This document shows positions 15,948-17,882 of a stretch of 17,882 nt of DNA, piece after piece. The notes beneath the pieces are model-generated. The model made no database searches and had not been told where the DNA came from. It saw only the letters and a program-made list of their open reading frames with translations. The DNA is from Flavobacteriales bacterium (GTDB lineage Bacteria > Bacteroidota > Bacteroidia > Flavobacteriales > UBA7312). Each line of letters opens with the position of its first letter. The first letter of the stretch is position 1. The stretch spans positions 1 through 17,882 of the forward strand of contig PKDP01000107.1 of assembly GCA_002862585.1 (NCBI GenBank), read 5' to 3'. A program made the position numbers and the translations under genes.

Positions 15948-16898
15948 ATGAGATATTTAACTAGTATAATTTCTTTAGTCTTACTTTTAAGTTCTTGTGA
16001 AGACATGCAAACAGTTATTGATTTGGAACTTCCTCCACATCAATCCAAATTAGTTGTGAACTCTTCTAATAAAGTGGATGATAAATTTACAGTGTATGTA
16101 TCTCACTCTCTAGACCCTTTAAGCAACGAGGATTTTGAGTTTCATTCTGACGCAACAGTACTATTATTTGAAAATCAAATAGCCATTGATACGCTAACTT
16201 TTATTGACTCTTCAAAATTTTATAAAAGTAATGTTAGGGCGGAATTTGAAAAATCATATAGTATTAGTGTAAATCATCCTGATTATCCATTGCTGAATTC
16301 AAAAAGTTTGAATGCGCCAACTGTAACAGAAATAGAGACGGTAAATCATACAACAACTAGTACAAGCGGGAACGTTACAAGTTTTATCGAAATCGACTTT
16401 GATGATAATATTTCAGAGGAAAATTTTTACCTACTTAAATTAGTATCATATACCCACTATCTTAATGAAAATGATGATCCTCAAGTTGTAAGCACACCAA
16501 TTTATTTTGAATCATCCGACCCTTCACTAACAAATGGGTCAAATGGTTTTGACGAAGAATATGGCCGAAAGGTTATGTTTAATGATCAGTTATTTAATGG
16601 ACAAACTAAGCGTATTGAATTAAGTTATGAAAATTATTATTTTGAAGAAGATTTAGAATTTGGTGCAGAGGCAGAATCAAAAATTGATTCAATAGAAATT
16701 AATTTATCAACTTTAGATTACGATTATTATACTTACCATACAAGTCGGAGACTACAAAACAATACAAGTGGTGGAGCTATATTCGGTTCAGAGCCTGTTA
16801 ATGTATACAATAGTTTTACCAACGATGATGGTTCAGAAGATGGCTATGGTCTTTTTTCGATTATTTCAAAAGATACTTTTATGCTCAGGATAGACTAA
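15948..16898 (+). CDS. DUF4249-family lipoprotein, partner of the TonB receptor
   Basis: A 316-residue lipoprotein. The signal peptide ends in the lipobox LLSSC, with the lipidated Cys at residue 17, followed by acidic residues (EDM), a context that in Bacteroidota can favour transport to the cell surface. The mature start, TVIDLELPPHQSKLVVNSS, and the beta-rich body with Ala/Thr/Val strands fit DUF4249. It begins 3 nt after the TonB-receptor stop, so the two are one transcript and probably one complex. By analogy with SusCD, the lipoprotein may act as a ligand-binding lid or accessory, but no function has been assigned from sequence here. The body is rich in Asp, Glu, Asn and Tyr. Confidence 0.85.
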   Translation: MRYLTSIISLVLLLSSCEDMQTVIDLELPPHQSKLVVNSSNKVDDKFTVYVSHSLDPLSNEDFEFHSDATVLLFENQIAIDTLTFIDSSKFYKSNVRAEFEKSYSISVNHPDYPLLNSKSLNAPTVTEIETVNHTTTSTSGNVTSFIEIDFDDNISEENFYLLKLVSYTHYLNENDDPQVVSTPIYFESSDPSLTNGSNGFDEEYGRKVMFNDQLFNGQTKRIELSYENYYFEEDLEFGAEAESKIDSIEINLSTLDYDYYTYHTSRRLQNNTSGGAIFGSEPVNVYNSFTNDDGSEDGYGLFSIISKDTFMLRID

Positions 16899-17048
16899 CT
16901 ATTTTTTCAAGCTATGAACGAAAATATTCTCCATTATATATGGCAATTCTGCTGCTCAGTCTCAAGCTCTTTTACAATTAAAAAGAAAATATTGCGAAAG
17001 CAAAAAATGTTTAAATTGCAATATCGGTAACCAATTACTCAAAGGATA

Positions 17049-17267
17049 ATGTATCAGCTCAATAATTTTTTTGAAAAACAATTTTTTGGAGTAAGTGCAT
17101 GGTGGGCAAGCAAATTAGGTTTAAGACCTTCTTTTGTAAGACTGTTTTTTATTTACCTTTCTTTTGTGAATTTTGGAATTCCATTAGTCTATTTGACAAT
17201 GGTTTTTATCCTACGAGTAAGGAACCATTTTAAGTACCGAAAAAGACCAAGTGTATTTGACCTTTAA
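17049..17267 (+). CDS. PspC-domain small membrane protein
   Basis: A 72-residue protein made of one PspC domain. An N-terminal amphipathic part with GVSAWWASKLGLRPSFVRLF (the PspC pattern 'G...A...G.....VR..F') leads into a hydrophobic hairpin or TM region (about 32-55, FFIYLSFVNFG and LVYLTMVFILRV), then a basic tail. PspC proteins are membrane-associated and linked to envelope-stress responses in proteobacteria; in Bacteroidota many are stand-alone with unclear roles. It starts after a 150-nt gap and ends 3 nt before the potassium-channel gene, so the two are co-transcribed. An AAAGGA at 17041-17046 lies close before the ATG but too close for a standard Shine-Dalgarno. A regulatory link to the channel is inference. 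Confidence 0.8.
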   Translation: MYQLNNFFEKQFFGVSAWWASKLGLRPSFVRLFFIYLSFVNFGIPLVYLTMVFILRVRNHFKYRKRPSVFDL

Positions 17268-17270
17268 AAT

Positions 17271-17882
17271 ATGAAATTAGGTGTTTACGTTTTTTCAAAA
17301 ATATATTCAGCCATACTTTTTATAGTTATTGTTGTCGCTGTGGGGATACTCGGCTTTATGTATATTGAAGGTTATACTATTAGTGAAGCAATTTACATGA
17401 CAGTTATTACCTTATCAACTGTTGGCTTTCAAGAAGTACGTGAATTAAGTCCTTTAGGTAGACTGTTCACGACATTTTTAATAATCACAAGTTTTGGTAC
17501 ATTTGCTTATGCTGTATCTGTACTAACCACTTATATAGTTAGTGGAGAATTTAATCAGTATTTTAAGGACTATAAAGTGAAAAAAGATTTAAAGCAAATT
17601 GAAAATCATGTTGTCGTTTGTGGCTATGGGAGAAATGGTTCGCAAGCAGTAAAAAAATTATTTGCACATGAACAAGAGTTTGTAGTTATTGATAACAAGC
17701 CTGAGCGTATTGAAAAAATCAGAGACTCAAAAAATATTTTATTTGTAGACGGAGATGCTACTTTAGACGAAACCTTAGAAAAGGCAGGGATTTCAAGAGC
17801 AAAGGCATTAATTACATGTCTATCATCCGATGCAGATAATTTATATGTTGTTCTTTCGGCACGACAAAAAAACAAAGATTTA
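17271..17882 (+). CDS. Two-TM potassium channel with RCK/TrkA-N domain (5' part)
   Basis: The first 204 codons are present and the gene runs past the right edge. TM1 is about 8-30, the pore helix and filter follow (MTVITLSTVGFQEV, 43-56), and TM2 is about 65-90. A short linker leads to an RCK N domain starting near 112 with the Rossmann motif VVVCGYGRNGSQAV (114-127) and an acidic residue D141 at the end of the second strand, suggesting NAD(H)- or nucleotide-type ligand binding. This is the MthK/Kch layout of ligand-gated K+ channels in the inner membrane. The filter reads T50-V-G-F-Q-E55, with Gln where TVGYGD has its second glycine, which may change selectivity. The start at 17271 lies 3 nt after the pspC stop. 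Confidence 0.9.
   Translation, partial: MKLGVYVFSKIYSAILFIVIVVAVGILGFMYIEGYTISEAIYMTVITLSTVGFQEVRELSPLGRLFTTFLIITSFGTFAYAVSVLTTYIVSGEFNQYFKDYKVKKDLKQIENHVVVCGYGRNGSQAVKKLFAHEQEFVVIDNKPERIEKIRDSKNILFVDGDATLDETLEKAGISRAKALITCLSSDADNLYVVLSARQKNKDL

Noticed and set aside
16989..17024. Inverted repeat ATATTGC / GCAATAT and a small TTGC-GAAA-GCAA hairpin upstream of pspC
   Set aside because: Arms are short, separated by 22 nt, and there is no firm promoter box to anchor them; not enough to call an operator or RNA element.
17624..17875. 83-residue open frame antisense to the potassium channel
   Set aside because: The plus strand encodes a clear RCK Rossmann domain through this stretch, so the antisense frame is a shadow.
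1..17882. Search for defence systems, CRISPR, mobile elements, tRNA and rRNA
   Set aside because: All gene space is occupied by recognisable core or envelope genes; intergenic gaps are under 200 nt and show no repeat arrays, transposase, attachment sites or cloverleaf-like sequence by eye.

Overview
The window reads as chromosomal core genome of a low-GC Bacteroidota, most likely a free-living member of Flavobacteriia. The evidence is a fused SecDF, T9SS-type secreted proteins, a TonB receptor paired with a DUF4249 lipoprotein, a PorE-like TPR/PD40/OmpA protein, a eukaryote-type (GSII) glutamine synthetase, and repeated matches to the Bacteroidota promoter consensus TTG-N19/20-TAnnTTTG with no Shine-Dalgarno pattern. 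The genus cannot be read from the sequence alone.

Layout, left to right. A cut-off secreted-protein gene (-) and mdh (+) diverge from a shared intergenic region. mdh meets, at a bidirectional terminator, a large secreted FG-GAP repeat protein with a T9SS type A tail (-). Divergent from that are secDF and tatA (+), separated by a terminator. tatA converges on glnA (-). Divergent from glnA is the PorE-like OmpA-family gene (+), closed by a strong terminator. Then comes a tight operon purM-prfA-pyrF (+, 2-nt gaps). Next is the pair TonB-dependent receptor/DUF4249 lipoprotein (+), and last pspC and a two-TM potassium channel with an RCK domain (+, cut off by the window end).

Functionally the window combines central metabolism (malate dehydrogenase, glutamine synthetase, purine and pyrimidine steps), translation termination (RF1), protein export (SecDF, TatA), and envelope functions (T9SS cargo, OmpA-like peptidoglycan anchor, TonB receptor, ion channel). 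The secreted FG-GAP protein and the left-edge protein would need Sec export, helped by SecDF, before T9SS secretion.

I found no phage, transposon, CRISPR, tRNA, rRNA or toxin/defence genes, and no evidence of a previously undescribed multi-gene system. The items most worth a second look are small: sharp inverted repeats placed on the glnA, secDF and TonB-receptor promoters, a terminator hairpin sitting 6 nt before the purM start, a channel filter reading TVGFQE instead of TVGYGD, and an exact in-frame 12-bp tandem duplication in the first SecDF helix.
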